A stretch of 64,000 nt of DNA from Alitta virens (lineage: Eukaryota; Annelida; Polychaeta; Phyllodocida; Nereididae), in assembly GCA_932294295.1 (NCBI GenBank), contig OW028574.1, positions 10,674,215 through 10,738,214 of the forward strand, given 5' to 3'. Every line of letters begins with the position of its first letter. Position 1 is the stretch's first letter. Positions 53,004 through 64,000 of the stretch are shown one piece after another. The notes below the pieces were generated by a model. That model did no database searches, was not told where the DNA came from, and saw only the letters and a program-made list of their open reading frames with translations. Both the position numbers and the translations under genes were made by a program.

Positions 53004-53961
53004 ATATAGGGTAAAGTTGGGTAATATGCGCTTACTTTGGTCTCGCTGATGCTGTGATGAAAGTAATTAGGGAAAATGCATCATTCCATTTGTTTGATTT
53101 TCTATAAGTAATCAGCTATAATCCAGGGCATATGATGTATATCAATACTATTTTTGTAACAGCATGGCTTTGAAAAAAAAAAGTTTAAATGCCCACATTA
53201 AACCACAGTGGGATTTTATGGGCTCCTCATTCTGAAAATATTAGCACTACAATGCCCACATTAAACTATACTAATTTCAACTATAAATGTTGTTCAATAC
53301 GAGCAAGATAAATTTTTAATGTGAGCACACTTTATAATTCTACATAAACTTGTCTTGTCACAGTGGTAAATGCTAGCGGCATCAAATACCTTAATGTGGG
53401 TCTCCATGAACTCTCATAATGTATTTTTTGTATAATTCATACTGTACTGTATTTCTGTCCAAAAATAAAAGTCTTCTGTATCTGTATTCGATGTTATCCA
53501 CATTTCTATTGTTTTTTTTTTTAAAGTTTCACTCCATACATGATATGTTTGATTAACAATAAGTATTATTAAAGAATGCATTCATCACCTGTGCTCATAT
53601 ATTACCCAACAATGTGCGCCTTCCATTTTAGGCTGCTCTTAGAATTGCTGACATAACTTGGCCTTTACAAATGAGTGAGAATTAAAGAAAAGAGTATTTT
53701 CTATTAAAAAAAAAAACACCCGGTTGATTATATCTACACCAAATTAACATATTCTACAGGCTTTTTGCTTAAAAACAATGATAGAAATGACAGGTAAATA
53801 TTTAAGTCAGCATCATGTGCTGTCTTCTCCAGAGATGATGACTTTCAATATACTTGAAAATTCCACCAGGTTTGAGCAAGTAGAGTCTACCCTGATGGCT
53901 TTCAGCTACTGCAAGGTGCCCATATATAATGCTGCCTATATTACCCAACTTTACCCTATAT
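53004..53961. mobile_element. Non-autonomous DNA transposon with perfect 24-bp inverted ends
   Basis: ATATAGGGTAAAGTTGGGTAATAT at 53004-53027 (given by its first and last bases ATATAGGG...GGTAATAT) is found in exact inverse orientation at 53938-53961. TA lies at both borders, so a TA target (Tc1/mariner-like) is possible. Inside, GCCCACATTAAAC occurs twice (53191, 53255) and ATATTACCCAACA occurs at 53598. No transposase frame. 958 bp. Confidence 0.8.
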
Positions 53962-54052
53962 CTATAAATTATATTCGATCAATCCATGCTCCGTCTCCCA
54001 CTTTATGTACCCACGGGTTGTGCTAATTTATTAAAAGGTATTGGGCCAGGGG

Positions 54053-54100
54053 GCGGAGCTAGGGTTTAAACCCGAACACCTCCCCCTAGATCCGCTACTG
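54053..54100. repeat. Short inverted repeat GCGGAGCTAGGG / CCCTAGATCCGC
   Basis: A 45-bp fold-back with TTTAAAC in the loop, of the same style as the TGGCGGAT MITEs. Confidence 0.5.
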
Positions 54101-54534
54101 CATCCATAATCCGGGAGCAGACGATACCTTGGACGTCGTGCGTCTGATCACGTTTCGCAACGTTTTTATGACACAGGCTTTGGTTTTACCTGAATCATCA
54201 TAGCCTGTGTAATAAAAACAAAGTGTTAGTATAAACTTGTCACCATGAACAACGTAGTTTAACTGGGCATAGAGGAAAACGAAATCCACTTCTTTAAATG
54301 GACATGACATGATGTATCTAGGCTAGACACACCAGACATCATTACCCCCCGAAAAATAAATCACAGTATTGATTAAAATTCGTCTTTTTAAACCAGTGAA
54401 TATAGGGCCTAAGTGGGCCTATAATTTATAATGAACTAGATCATCCAAGCTAATTTACTATTTAGCTCAATCTGCGAAAAAGCTAACAGTGTACAAAAAT
54501 AGTCCTACGTGCTATTGTCAATATTGACTGCATT

Positions 54535-54744
54535 CGCCTCAATGACTGCACGTGGTTTAGTGCAGTTGCCCAAGGTGGAGCCGCTGCCGGCGCTGGCCTC
54601 TGCTTCTCTACAAAAGCAGGCACGTGGATCAGAGGCAGTTATTATTGAGCTGACGCTAGAACTGCACGCATTATCACACAGCTGCTCTGAGCGCATGCTT
54701 TGTTATGAATAACCTGTGATTGACATGACAGATCTTTATTTTCA
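54535..54744 (+). promoter_or_regulatory. Probable promoter / 5' UTR of the SLC6 gene
   Basis: Locally GC-richer block directly before the SLC6 start codon with two CACGTG E-boxes (54549-54554 and 54621-54626) and no TATA box. Confidence 0.4.
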
Positions 54745-57700
54745 ATGGAAAACCCTCAGCCTCAGGCAAATGGAAAGTGTTGGGTCAACCAGGGACCCAC
54801 TGACCAGGAAGATGTCTCGTTGTCTTCACAAGAGAATGGCAAAAATATAATGACTGATTATGGCCCTCCCGCGAGGGAGACGTGGTCCAGAAAATTAGAC
54901 TTCATCTTGTCTTGTACAGGCTTTGCTGTAGGACTTGGAAACATTTGGAGATTCCCGTATCTCTGCTACAAGAATGGAGGAGGTAAGCCAACCATATTCA
55001 TCATTGTCCATTCATTTCCATCCACTATACACACGATACATTTGAAAATGTGCACAATACAAGATGGTGTTATTGATTTTTATGCACATGATCCGTTGGC
55101 GTTGGTCTAAAATTCATTCATTGGTTCATAAGTCACTCACTTTGTATTATAGTAATGTGTAGGTCTAATAAACGTAATATTATTCATGTTCGATTTATCT
55201 GAAATTATTTTTAAATTTTTGTTATCCCTGAATGCCACGTGGTAATTTATTCTGTTACATCAGACGGCCCAACCATTGTTTGATGACGTCATCTGAATGT
55301 GACGCCATCTGCTGCACTCATTGATCTGATTGCATAATTACGTCATAAGTCAAATTTATGTCAATGACCTCTTGCAGCCCATGCTGGGCAACAGAGGCAG
55401 ATTCTGACTGTCTTTTATTTGATTGCAAAGTCTGTCGATGGTATTGTGATATTAGGCCATAAATGTGCATTGATTCCTTGTTGGAATTTAAATCCCTGTA
55501 AATGTTTTGAAACCTGTGGTAGGTATGATATGTGATCATCATAATTATGTGAAAGTTATAAATTTAAATATTTATCTGCAGTGCATTAGATTTGAGTGCA
55601 GCTTTACAGTTTTAAACTTATGGAGTTTTAAAGACCACCTCAAAACCGCAAAGTTTCTGACCTTACCTGCAAAAATCTGCTATCATGAACATATATATAT
55701 ATAAGTTCTAACACGCAAAGTTGCATCTAATCTAACGTGACTCCAGAAGTTGTTCATAATTATAATTTATTGAAGAAGAAGAAAAAAGGAATTTATTTTA
55801 GCGTTGTCTTAGTATTATATAGGCGTACTAAATACATAAATATAACTATTTGCAACTGGACCTAATTAAACTGGCCAGGACATGCAACCTGGACATGGCA
55901 AGGCATGTTTGGACTAATAAGATTATTTCCATACCAACTATTCTATGACATTTAGATAATTGTGGAACAAACTACGGGATTATCTATTTAGATAGGCCTA
56001 GTAACTTCCTTGTTTTTCACTGTCAAATCATAATTTCCCCTACAACAGCAAGTAGGCCTGGTTTGGGAAACGGAACTAGACCCGCAAGTAATTGTTTATA
56101 TTAGCAAAATATATACCAAGAGTTGGCCTAGTGGTAAAGTTTACGTCATAATTTTATTTATGAAACAAATGCGTATTAAAATTATATTCTTAGGTAATTG
56201 AACATTCCCATTACACAATTAAATTGTTATTAGGTAATCACGTCAGCAAACATGCAAGTGTAGACATAACAAATTGAAGTGTCAGCAGATAATATGTAAA
56301 CACCGTCTGCGTTTCACAAAAGGTTATGTAACAACACTGAATCTAAAACGGGTTAATTGTTTGGCAATTAGATTTGAGGAATGCTGTTAAACTGGTCTTA
56401 GTAGATAAAAAACAAGTTCCATCCTCAACCAAACTTTTTTTCTAAATCTTGAGTTACGAATATTGACATGGCGATATTTTAGAAGTCAATATACATCTTT
56501 TTTTTTTCCTTTAGGAGCTTTTCTTGTGCCTTACCTAATCTGCATGGTATGCGGGGGGATTCCCCTGTTCTTCCTGGAGGTGGCCCTTGGTCAGTTCATG
56601 TCCAAGGGGGGGATTGGAGCCTGGGGCATCGTCCCTTGTTTCAAAGGTATGTCTTCTACCTACATTTGTCTTTTTCACATTTTTGCTGTAACAAAATTAT
56701 TGCCAATAGTGAATGAATGCTGACCAGATAAAATGCAGAAACCTAGCTGAAATTAAAGTCAAAATTTAACTAAATTCGATAGTTCACACTTATTTGATCT
56801 TTAGCTTCTCAGATCCTCTCAGGGCAATTTGTAATGGGTCAGTCGGTCAAACATTCCAAAAAAAAAAAGTAAAATTTCCTATTTAATAAAATTGGGACAT
56901 GTTATTTTATTTTTCTGTCGGCCCATTTTTCATCGTTCAGGCAGAACTGAGAAGCTAATATTTGGTACTTTTGACTGATGATTTCATCTATATTTTTATG
57001 ACTTGCAGGCATTGGCATAGCAACGACTGTAATGGTATCCATGGTGAATATCTATTACATCATAATTCTGGCTTGGGACATGTACTATTTTGTAATGTCC
57101 TTCAATTCTGTGCTGCCTTGGTCCCACTGCAACAATACCTGGAACACTGAGAGGTAAAAACAAGATTTTAAATGTCCAATTTCACCATGTAAAAACAACC
57201 AGTTTCAAGAAGGAGTAACACTCAAGATTGTTTTGTATTGTCTGAGTGATATACTGATGTAGCTTTTATGACCAGCTGCCAGTGATGGTTAGAGTTTGGG
57301 AGTCCACACCATGTTAAACATGTACTTAATATGTCATATGTTGGGTCGTTTGCTTGGATCCATATATAGCTGACATTTCTTTCTTTTTTTTTCAAAAAAA
57401 AAGAAAAAAAAAGAAATATTAAATATGGCTGGTCTCCTTTAGAAGTAATAACCATTATGAAGATGACTCCATGACTATCCCAGATGATGATTCTTTTAAA
57501 ATTATTCTTTATTTCCAGGTGCGTGGAATTCTTCTGCACTAACAAGAGCCAGAATTGCAGCAATGTCACTTACAATCTGCCACCAGGGGTCACCCCTGTC
57601 GACCCAGTTGTGGAATTCTGGGAGTAAGTATTGTTCTATTGTTACTTGCTACTTCTGTTAGAAAATCATTGGAATATACTGTTCTGCTGTTGAGGCATAT

Positions 57701-58026
57701 TTTTTTCAGGAAGCAACCATATAAATGGCAACACTGCCACAGCAGTTATTGATTTTATGCCAGATTACCAATGCCAGTAACCCCCAGCCGTCCCTTTTTG
57801 ATGTTATCATATAATAGTCAATTGGTCATCCTGCAGAAATACTGTTGTGCATATATCTGAGCATTGAGGGTAGTTTTGTTTTGGCTATTTCAGGAACAAG
57901 ATTCTGCAGATATCCCCAGGGATAGACCAACCCGGTGGTCTAGTGTGGGAGTTGGCCTTGGCCCTGGCGGTCATTTGGCTTCTCTGCTATTTCTGTGTTT
58001 GGAAGGGAGTGAAATGGAGTGGCAAG
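54745..58026 (+). CDS. SLC6-family Na+/Cl- dependent transporter (creatine/GABA/taurine branch), exons 1-5, 3' part beyond the window
   Basis: Five exons join in frame to 251 residues: 54745-54982, 56515-56646, 57009-57153, 57519-57623 and 57894-58026. All have GT/AG borders, and the junctions fall where vertebrate SLC6A6/A8/A1 genes have introns (for example after NGG). TM1 contains [14 protein letters not shown] with the unwound Na+/substrate site; TM2 carries [12 protein letters not shown]3 is in exon 3; the large second extracellular loop has a Cys pair and N-glycosylation sites (NNT, NKS, NVT); TM4 is in exon 5. The closest resemblance is to creatine transporter SLC6A8 ([20 protein letters not shown]). 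TM5-TM12 are not found up to 64000, so intron 5 exceeds 5.9 kb. Plasma-membrane symporter. Intact as far as seen. Confidence 0.92.
54983..56514 (+). other. SLC6 intron 1
   Basis: 1.5 kb, gtaagc...ctttag. No repeats or genes of note recognised. Confidence 0.85.
57255..57370 (-). repeat. Fragment of the intronic SINE family (copy 1)
   Basis: In SLC6 intron 3. Shares GACCAGCTG and GAGTCCACACCATGTTAAACATG with the fuller copies at 58.4 and 59.2 kb. Confidence 0.5.
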
Positions 58027-58037
58027 GTCAGTTTATT

Positions 58038-58173
58038 GATGCTTTTTCAAAAATATGTACATATAGTTTTTTTTTTTCCTATACACTGTAATTGCAAGCG
58101 CTGGTCAATAGTATCCGCCTGTAATGGACTTGCATTTTAAACAAGTCTGATCAGACTGATTCTGTCAGCCAAT
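58038..58173 (+). repeat. Duplicated intronic segment, copy A
   Basis: Begins 12 bp after the exon 5 donor. About 136 bp nearly identical to 63311-63452, including ATACACTGTAATTGCAA and GGTCAATAGTATCCGCCTG. Confidence 0.9.
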
Positions 58174-58413
58174 AGCAAATGTTTTTTATTGCTTCAATTT
58201 CTGAAGTATGTAAAACCGAAGTGAGTTATATATAAACTTGATGTCATTTGAATGAGTGGGTTTCTCTTTCATTGTCCCAGATCTGCATTAGATATATTTT
58301 TTGTTAAAGGTTTTTTACAAAAATTGGGAATAACTGAAGCAATGCAGGCATGGTGGTTATTATAAGGTGACAAATCATATTAAATGGAACAGAATTTCAT
58401 TTAATATTCCTTA

Positions 58414-58635
58414 GGCTTGGAGTCCACAGTATGTTATACGTTTAACCAATGCGACATGGGTGAGATCTTCTAATTGCCCCAGCATAGACATTGAGTACCA
58501 AGGCCCCCACCAATTTAACGGCTCATGCAAACGACATCCAGTTAAGTTGTAGCGTACGATGAAGGTCTAAGCTTGGATTTCAACCCAAGACCTACAACAG
58601 AGCTGACCATTGCCTAAACCGCTAAGCCTACCAGT
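58414..58635 (-). mobile_element. tRNA-derived SINE (copy 2)
   Basis: Minus strand: GGTAGGCTTAGCGGTTTAGG (A-box like), CTTGGGTTGAAATCC (B box), then a body that ends GTGGACTCCAAGCC. Homologous along its length to 59208-59395. Confidence 0.65.
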
Positions 58636-59207
58636 TGTAACATTGATTAAACAAGGGCAGCATGAATACTATCCTAAACTTGTGCATGACCAAATGATAT
58701 ATAGCCTTTTTGGAGTGCACATTTTGTAGTATGAGCATTGAGCTGACACTGCCCGACAGGTTCATTAGGTTGTCTTAGTAAGTAAAACGAGCAGTTTAAC
58801 TCTTTGCGTTCTCTGCAGCAGACCAAACGTTGTTTCTTATAGGGCAGTTTGTTGGTTCTAATGTTGTGCACTGGCTAGGATTGAGAGTCCATTTGCTGTA
58901 TTACAGTATAGCCACTAAGTCTCCCATGCCATCAAAAGGCAATTACACTTAAATTCAGCCAATCATTGTCGATGCTGTAGCATGCATGAGCAATGGGTGC
59001 AATGTTTTAGCTTTTGCTGCTTCCACATCATTGCTGTATCTTCGAATTTTTAGTACCACTTCGCTACTAATGATGGTCGGCTGCATATATATGAGGTTGA
59101 TCACAGCTGTAAGTTCACACAGGACCTTAAATTGAAATTTGATTGTTGGTGCCTTGCACCTACCCAAACCAAGGTCGTGTTGTCAGCTTGATGACTGATT
59201 GCCCTGT

Positions 59208-59397
59208 AGACCACACCATGTTATAGATATTTACCCCATGTGTGGGATCTTGTACTTGCCCTATCATAGACCCATATTACAAGGCACTACCATTGTAACT
59301 TATAATGCTAAGATTCTAGCTCTTAAAGATTACCAGGGCTGGGATTGAAACCTGTGACCTTCACAGGAGCTGGTCAGGGTCATTACCACAAGGATCT
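59208..59397 (-). mobile_element. tRNA-derived SINE (copy 3)
   Basis: Minus strand: GTGGTAATGACCC, GGTCACAGGTTTCAATCCCAGCC (B box), body with GGGATCC-like AGATCCCACACATGGGG and an end AACATGGTGTGG. Same family as 58414-58635. Confidence 0.65.
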
Positions 59398-60974
59398 TTT
59401 GGAAACCAAGGGAGGGAACATGATAGTGATCAAATACTACAATGTTTCTTTTAGAGTCTTCCTCCTGGCCTTTTATATCTTTCATACTGAAAGTAATGAA
59501 AACCTTGAAAATTGTCATATACAATGTGCAGTGTATTATAGAATATGTAAATTAATTAATAAACATTTGGTAAAAGGGAAAATTATTTCATCGTAAGTCT
59601 GCTTGAAATCTGAGTGTATTATTAATAAAAGTCGTATGTATCTGTAAATACAATGTGCTGTTTAGACTCGTGTATTTTTGTGTTCTCAGTTTGAAGTTTC
59701 ATTAATTGATTGCATTGTTCTTAAAGTGATACTCCTTGAATCTATCTAAAAATTGTCCCATTTCCTTTCTCCCAGAAAGTACTCACAATAGTTTGCAGTG
59801 ACTGTCTAGTGTCATTACAGCAGGTTTTCATGAATATTTAGCCAACTAAATCATAGTAAATCCACATTTTTGGTCAAGAGTGACAGTTACAAGAATCATC
59901 CACTCAGAGCCATCTTCCTGTCACCAAGTGGGTCAGCACTGGTCAGTGGGAGCTGCAAGAATTTTGTAACCATGGCAACCTGGTGAATCACCAGAGTCCA
60001 GGCCACTTTAAATTTGACCTAGTTCTGTTGGTGGGCCACCTATAGAAAATAGAGGGCTAATTACTCCTTAATTAATAGGCCTTAGAAATTAATGCATAAG
60101 GCCTCATTGTTCATCAGTAAGACTACGCAAGCAACGAGCAGAAGGGAATGAAATAAAGCTTAATTGCAGAAGGAAATATGAACTAACAGTAATGCAAACA
60201 ACACCAACCTGCAGTCCATTGATAAGATATCAGTTAAGAAAGAGGAGGCCGTTATTTTCGGGAAAAGCCCTAAAATAGCACCAGGCTATAAATAGATGTG
60301 GGCGTGGCCTAATGCAAGCACGTTCTTTTGTTTACAAACCAATCTGTGTGTTGACAACTCGGTTTTGACAGCTTGCTGATAACCCGATTTTGACAGCTGA
60401 TTTGAGGGGAAAAAAAACGGTATCTACAGTCAAATAGAAAGAGTTAGGTGCAGTCGATTTCTCCTGATAGTGTGACATGATAGTTGCTTGTTCAATTTGA
60501 TTTTTAAGCAAAAACTAACTGAGAGCATCTGACACATCTGTGTCACTGAGTAGACTATATACAGTGCATTACTGCCATTGGTTTTTTGTAATACTATAAC
60601 AATACTAATAGTGTTATGTCATAGTAGTTTTTTCACGTTTTAAATCACATTCTGAACTGTTTAGAAAATTTGGAAAATGCTCCGTTTCCATAGCATGTAA
60701 ATCTCATACAATTTCACTAATCAGTTCAGTTGGATAAGGGTTGTGATTCCTTAGAAATTTGAAAATGCTGTTTCATAACAATTTAGAGTATGACAAAACC
60801 TTACACAATTTTATATTGAGAATTGTTCAGGAAAATTTTGTCGAGCAACAACATTTTGCTGCACAAGTTATCATAATCCATGACAAAACTTTACTCCAAT
60901 CCAGCATTACAACAACCATTTCATTCAGTTTGGTATTAACATTAAACTGTTTCATTATGACTTCTCAGGGGGTC

Positions 60975-61035
60975 AGGTCAACTGGCCCGCCAGAAAGTCA
61001 ACTGGCCCGCCAGAAAAGTCATCTGGTCCGCCACA
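60975..61035. repeat. Tandem GTCAACTGGCCCGCCAGAAA units
   Basis: Three units of about 20-21 bp, the last diverged (GTCATCTGGTCCGCCAC). Confidence 0.85.
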
Positions 61036-61139
61036 AAAATTTGGAAAAAAAGAGGATTTTTTCGTTAATTACTAGGAACTTGATTAACCAAACTTGATGC
61101 TTGATTAATGACGCAGAAGGTTACTCCCTTCATATTGGC

Positions 61140-61452
61140 TGGGGAGGCCGTTTCGGTGACGTGTTAATGGCGGACCGCTTGCCCTGCTAGAGGGGACGGG
61201 GCGTGCGACGGCCGTACTTGCACCCCCGCGAAGCCACTCGCGCCGACGGGCTGCTTCCCGGCGGACGGATTGACTTTGAGTTGGTTGGGCGGCGGACGGG
61301 CCCGCGGACAACGAAAATGTCGGCGGGCGAGTAGGTTTCGACGGCCGGCCAGTAAGTTTCGACCGGCGGACCAGTCGTCCTCGGCATCAGGCCAGTCGGT
61401 CTCACGGCAGGCCAGTCGGTTGCGGACCAGTTGTCGGGCGGACCACTTGACT
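61140..61452. repeat. CpG-rich inverted counterpart array of GGCGGACCAGT units
   Basis: About ten degenerate units (GGCGGACCACTTGAC, GCGGACCAGTTGTCG, GGCCAGTCGGT and so on) that are the reverse complement of the units at 60975-61035. Very high GC and CpG density within AT-rich DNA. Overlapping frames of about 70 codons are repeat artefacts. Confidence 0.8.
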
Positions 61453-62602
61453 ATACTCCCTTCTTAGTACCAGTACCTGTTATTGGTTTGGTATTGTAAA
61501 TCACTACAAAAGTGGGTTTTTTTTCTACTTGCATTTAATTGGTAAAACTGATGTCAGTCATCTCCCTATTTGTTCCTTAACACTTATTACCTAAAGGCTT
61601 CATTGAATTATCAGTGGTCCTTACCAAATATTGACTACTGTACAATGTTAACAGTGAATTTGATTTGCTCTCACATACTATGCTGCTATGGCAGGTTAAC
61701 TTTGTGAACTATTACTCATTCTAGATACCACTGTTTTACATGGATCACAACAGACTCCCATGGCCGTGGGTTGGCAGAATATGTTGACCAAAAAATTTAG
61801 TTGATGTTTGTATAGCAATCCAATGTAGAGCAAAATTGGAAGATTTGTTTTAAGTGATATGTAATGAAATAGTCACAATTCAAACAAAATCTAAAATTGA
61901 TATTATCATTGCATTTGGTATACAATAATTCAATTTAATTTGCCACCATTCTGTCATCCTCACTTAGAAAATTTTACCAACAGAAACAGCTTTTTAATCT
62001 AGTGGATAACATCAATGACTTCAATACAACATTCAACACCAGTACGACTGAATCAAAATTTCAAAGAATTAGGAGGGGCCAAAAACTATTAAATTGGCAA
62101 AAGATTCTTACAATCATTTGGTTGATGGGTGTTGCTTAAATATGTTTGGCTTTTTAAATGTCAAATTTCAAAATTTAAATAAATCACTTCAGTGAAATTG
62201 ACCGCGACAGTGAAGCTAATGAAACATCATGGGATTTTAAACATACAACAGATTATCTTACTAAGTTATTCTTTGTCAATGGTAAATATGCATTTTTCTG
62301 GATTTTGTTTAGACAATGAAATTTAATGTCACAAATTTTCATGCTATTTCCAATAAATGGCATGTGTTATGACAGTCGCTAACCATGTAGACCAAAATTG
62401 CTACTTAGGTATTTTCTGAAAACTGTTTGGTACAATAAATTTAAATACGTCTGAATTTCAGTCTTAAATACTTTTCTGGTGTGACATGACAGTCGCTATC
62501 CAAACTAGTACCACAAATTAATTAATCAACCTTGCAAACATTATTTATTCATGTGGACTATATAACTATAACATTCACTTAAAAGATAATATATTCAGGT
62601 TT

Positions 62603-62766
<164 letters not shown>

Positions 62767-62864
62767 CATTTAGGTACATTTAATATCTATCTATATAGAT
62801 ACACAATTCATTGCATCAACAATGCAATTTCATTTAATTTTGTTGTATAGAAGAACCCTTCAGG

Positions 62865-63035
62865 GGCAGATCCAAAATTGTTTGCAGTGTTCCCTCTAAT
62901 TTCTTATGAACAGTGATGTATTAGGCCAAGAAGGGGAAGGGGGCTAAGAACCCCCTAATTCAGTTACTGGACTAAGAATCCCCACTAAACCCCCCCCCCC
63001 CCCCCCCACCCCACCTTTGAATCTGCTACAGCTCT
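62865..63035. repeat. Inverted-end sequence around a C(19) run
   Basis: GGGGCAGATCCAAAATTG at about 62863 and TTTGAATCTGCTAC at about 63016 are imperfect inverted ends on either side of GAACCCCCTAA and a long C run. Confidence 0.4.
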
Positions 63036-63310
63036 TAAGGGTATAAAAATATATGCCATGGTACATGTACATGACACAGGACTTTCCCTGCGGCCCCTCA
63101 TGCACATTGCATTATCATATTAGAGATGACTTGATAGTATGCTTGTGGTAGAAGTCTGTTGTCATATGCAAGAGTAATGGCATTAACTCTGGGAATTTAG
63201 TTGAGGCCATATTTTCTACATGGGATTCAAGGAGTATTACTTTAAACCATCAATTAATTCCAGCTAATTGAAGGTTATTATCTAAGGGGATTATATTATT
63301 TTCATCCTCA

Positions 63311-63452
63311 GATGCTTTTTCAAAAACATGTACATATGGTAATTCTGGTTTTTTTCCCTATACACTGTAATTGCAAACGCAGGTCAATAGTATCCGCCTG
63401 TAATGGACTTGCATTTTAAACAATTCTGATCAGACTGATTCTGTCAGCCAAT
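63311..63452 (+). repeat. Duplicated intronic segment, copy B
   Basis: Partner of 58038-58173, located just outside the right end of the TTAA-flanked element. Confidence 0.9.
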
Positions 63453-63459
63453 TCCTCAA

Positions 63460-64000
63460 GAATAATCAGGGTCGGCCAGTATTTTCTTTTTTGGAATATT
63501 CTACCAGAATTTTTCGGAATTTCCAGCATAGCAAAGTCTCCCTGTGCAGTAGGCTCTATAAATGATACACTGCAAGTGAAATGTAGAAACTCGATTTGTG
63601 TTTGAAAAATACACTGTTTTAAACTTTTTGTATTGAAAAGGGTTACGATATGTAAAGTTTCAGAAATTATACAGACAAGACAGACAGACAGACAGACAAA
63701 GACATTTATTTACACAAGAGACACACATTTCATATACAAACATTGATTGAAACATACATAGGCAAATACACAAGTAAAGAGATATTTAAAAGGTATTTTT
63801 CTCTATTTGTGGGAGTCCTCTCTAAGTTCTTACGACGGCTATCAAGAGGCCACCCAGGCGTTTAAAAGTAGGCTGAAATCTCCTGAGTCACCGATTACAA
63901 TTAATCAAGTTAATAGAACCTACGCCACTTTCGTGACTATTGCGGAAGTACGGCTACTGTAATATATTAGAAGACGTACTCGATGTATGTAAGGTAAAAG
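63460..64000. other. Window end, SLC6 intron 5 continues; no exon found
   Basis: A short (GACA)n run at 63676-63700. A frame at about 63815-63960 (SSYDGYQEATQAFKSRL) has some protein character and might be the 3' end of a retroelement, but it is too short to assign. Confidence 0.4.

Noticed and set aside
55000..55110. SLC6 exon 1 continuing to 55110
   Set aside because: The frame stays open past 54982 but the sequence loses SLC6 homology precisely at a GGAG|gtaagc donor, and the next exon restores it.
61105..61467. Arg/Pro-rich open frames on both strands
   Set aside because: Produced by the CpG-rich GGCGGACCAGT array; open in several frames at once.
63815..63960. SLC6 exon 6 at the window end
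   Set aside because: No VVYFTATFPY-like sequence of TM5 and no matching splice sites; the frame there is unrelated to SLC6.

Overview
The window looks like an AT-rich, repeat-laden invertebrate nuclear genome, most plausibly an invertebrate deuterostome (echinoderm, hemichordate or cephalochordate type). The basis is two metazoan host genes (an F-box/LRR protein of the FBXL14 family and the 5' half of an SLC6 transporter with conserved intron positions), a tRNA-Arg gene with an intron, and a mix of BEL/Pao and Gypsy LTR elements, non-LTR elements, a KDZ-type transposase relic, tRNA-derived SINEs, MITEs and satellites. The species cannot be named from the sequence alone.

Layout. 0-7.3 kb: part of a compact, virus-like or Polinton-like unit. 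It holds the tail of one coding region, a small membrane-protein gene, and a large spliced family-B (protein-primed type) DNA polymerase gene with its own TATA box and poly(A) signal. The coding regions carry homopolymer frameshifts and one in-frame stop. 7.4-8.15 kb: a 153-bp tandem array ending in a perfect CTCF-type core. 8.2-11.4 kb: no gene, short degenerate repeats. 11.5-15.3 kb: exons of a decayed KDZ-like (HMGXB3-like) transposase. 16.8-28.0 kb: a satellite with a 425-bp higher-order unit, interrupted by a very young 7.1-kb BEL/Pao element (identical-length 750-bp LTRs, 4-bp target duplication), a LINE fragment and two further tandem arrays. 28.8-30.0 kb: very AT-rich diverged tandem DNA. 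32.19-33.39 kb: FBXL14-like gene, apparently intact, with a MITE-like inverted repeat, a CCAAT box and a CACGTG E-box directly upstream. 36.4 kb: tRNA-Arg(CCT) with intron. 36.9-38.3 kb: TTAA-flanked DNA transposon. 40.5-44.7 kb: Gypsy element with 125-bp LTRs. 45.6-47.4 kb: decayed LINE with a nested MITE. 47.5-50.9 kb: decayed second Gypsy element. 51.8-54.1 kb: SINE, minisatellite and MITEs. 54.7-64 kb: exons 1-5 of an SLC6 transporter (creatine/GABA/taurine branch), its introns loaded with SINEs, a second TTAA-flanked element, a 155-bp (TA)n tract and a duplicated intronic segment.

Only FBXL14-like, the SLC6 gene and the tRNA look like functioning host genes. The most unusual material is the polymerase unit at the left edge, with its repeated TACGGCAGTTCTGAAC motif on both sides, followed by the array with CTCF-like sites.
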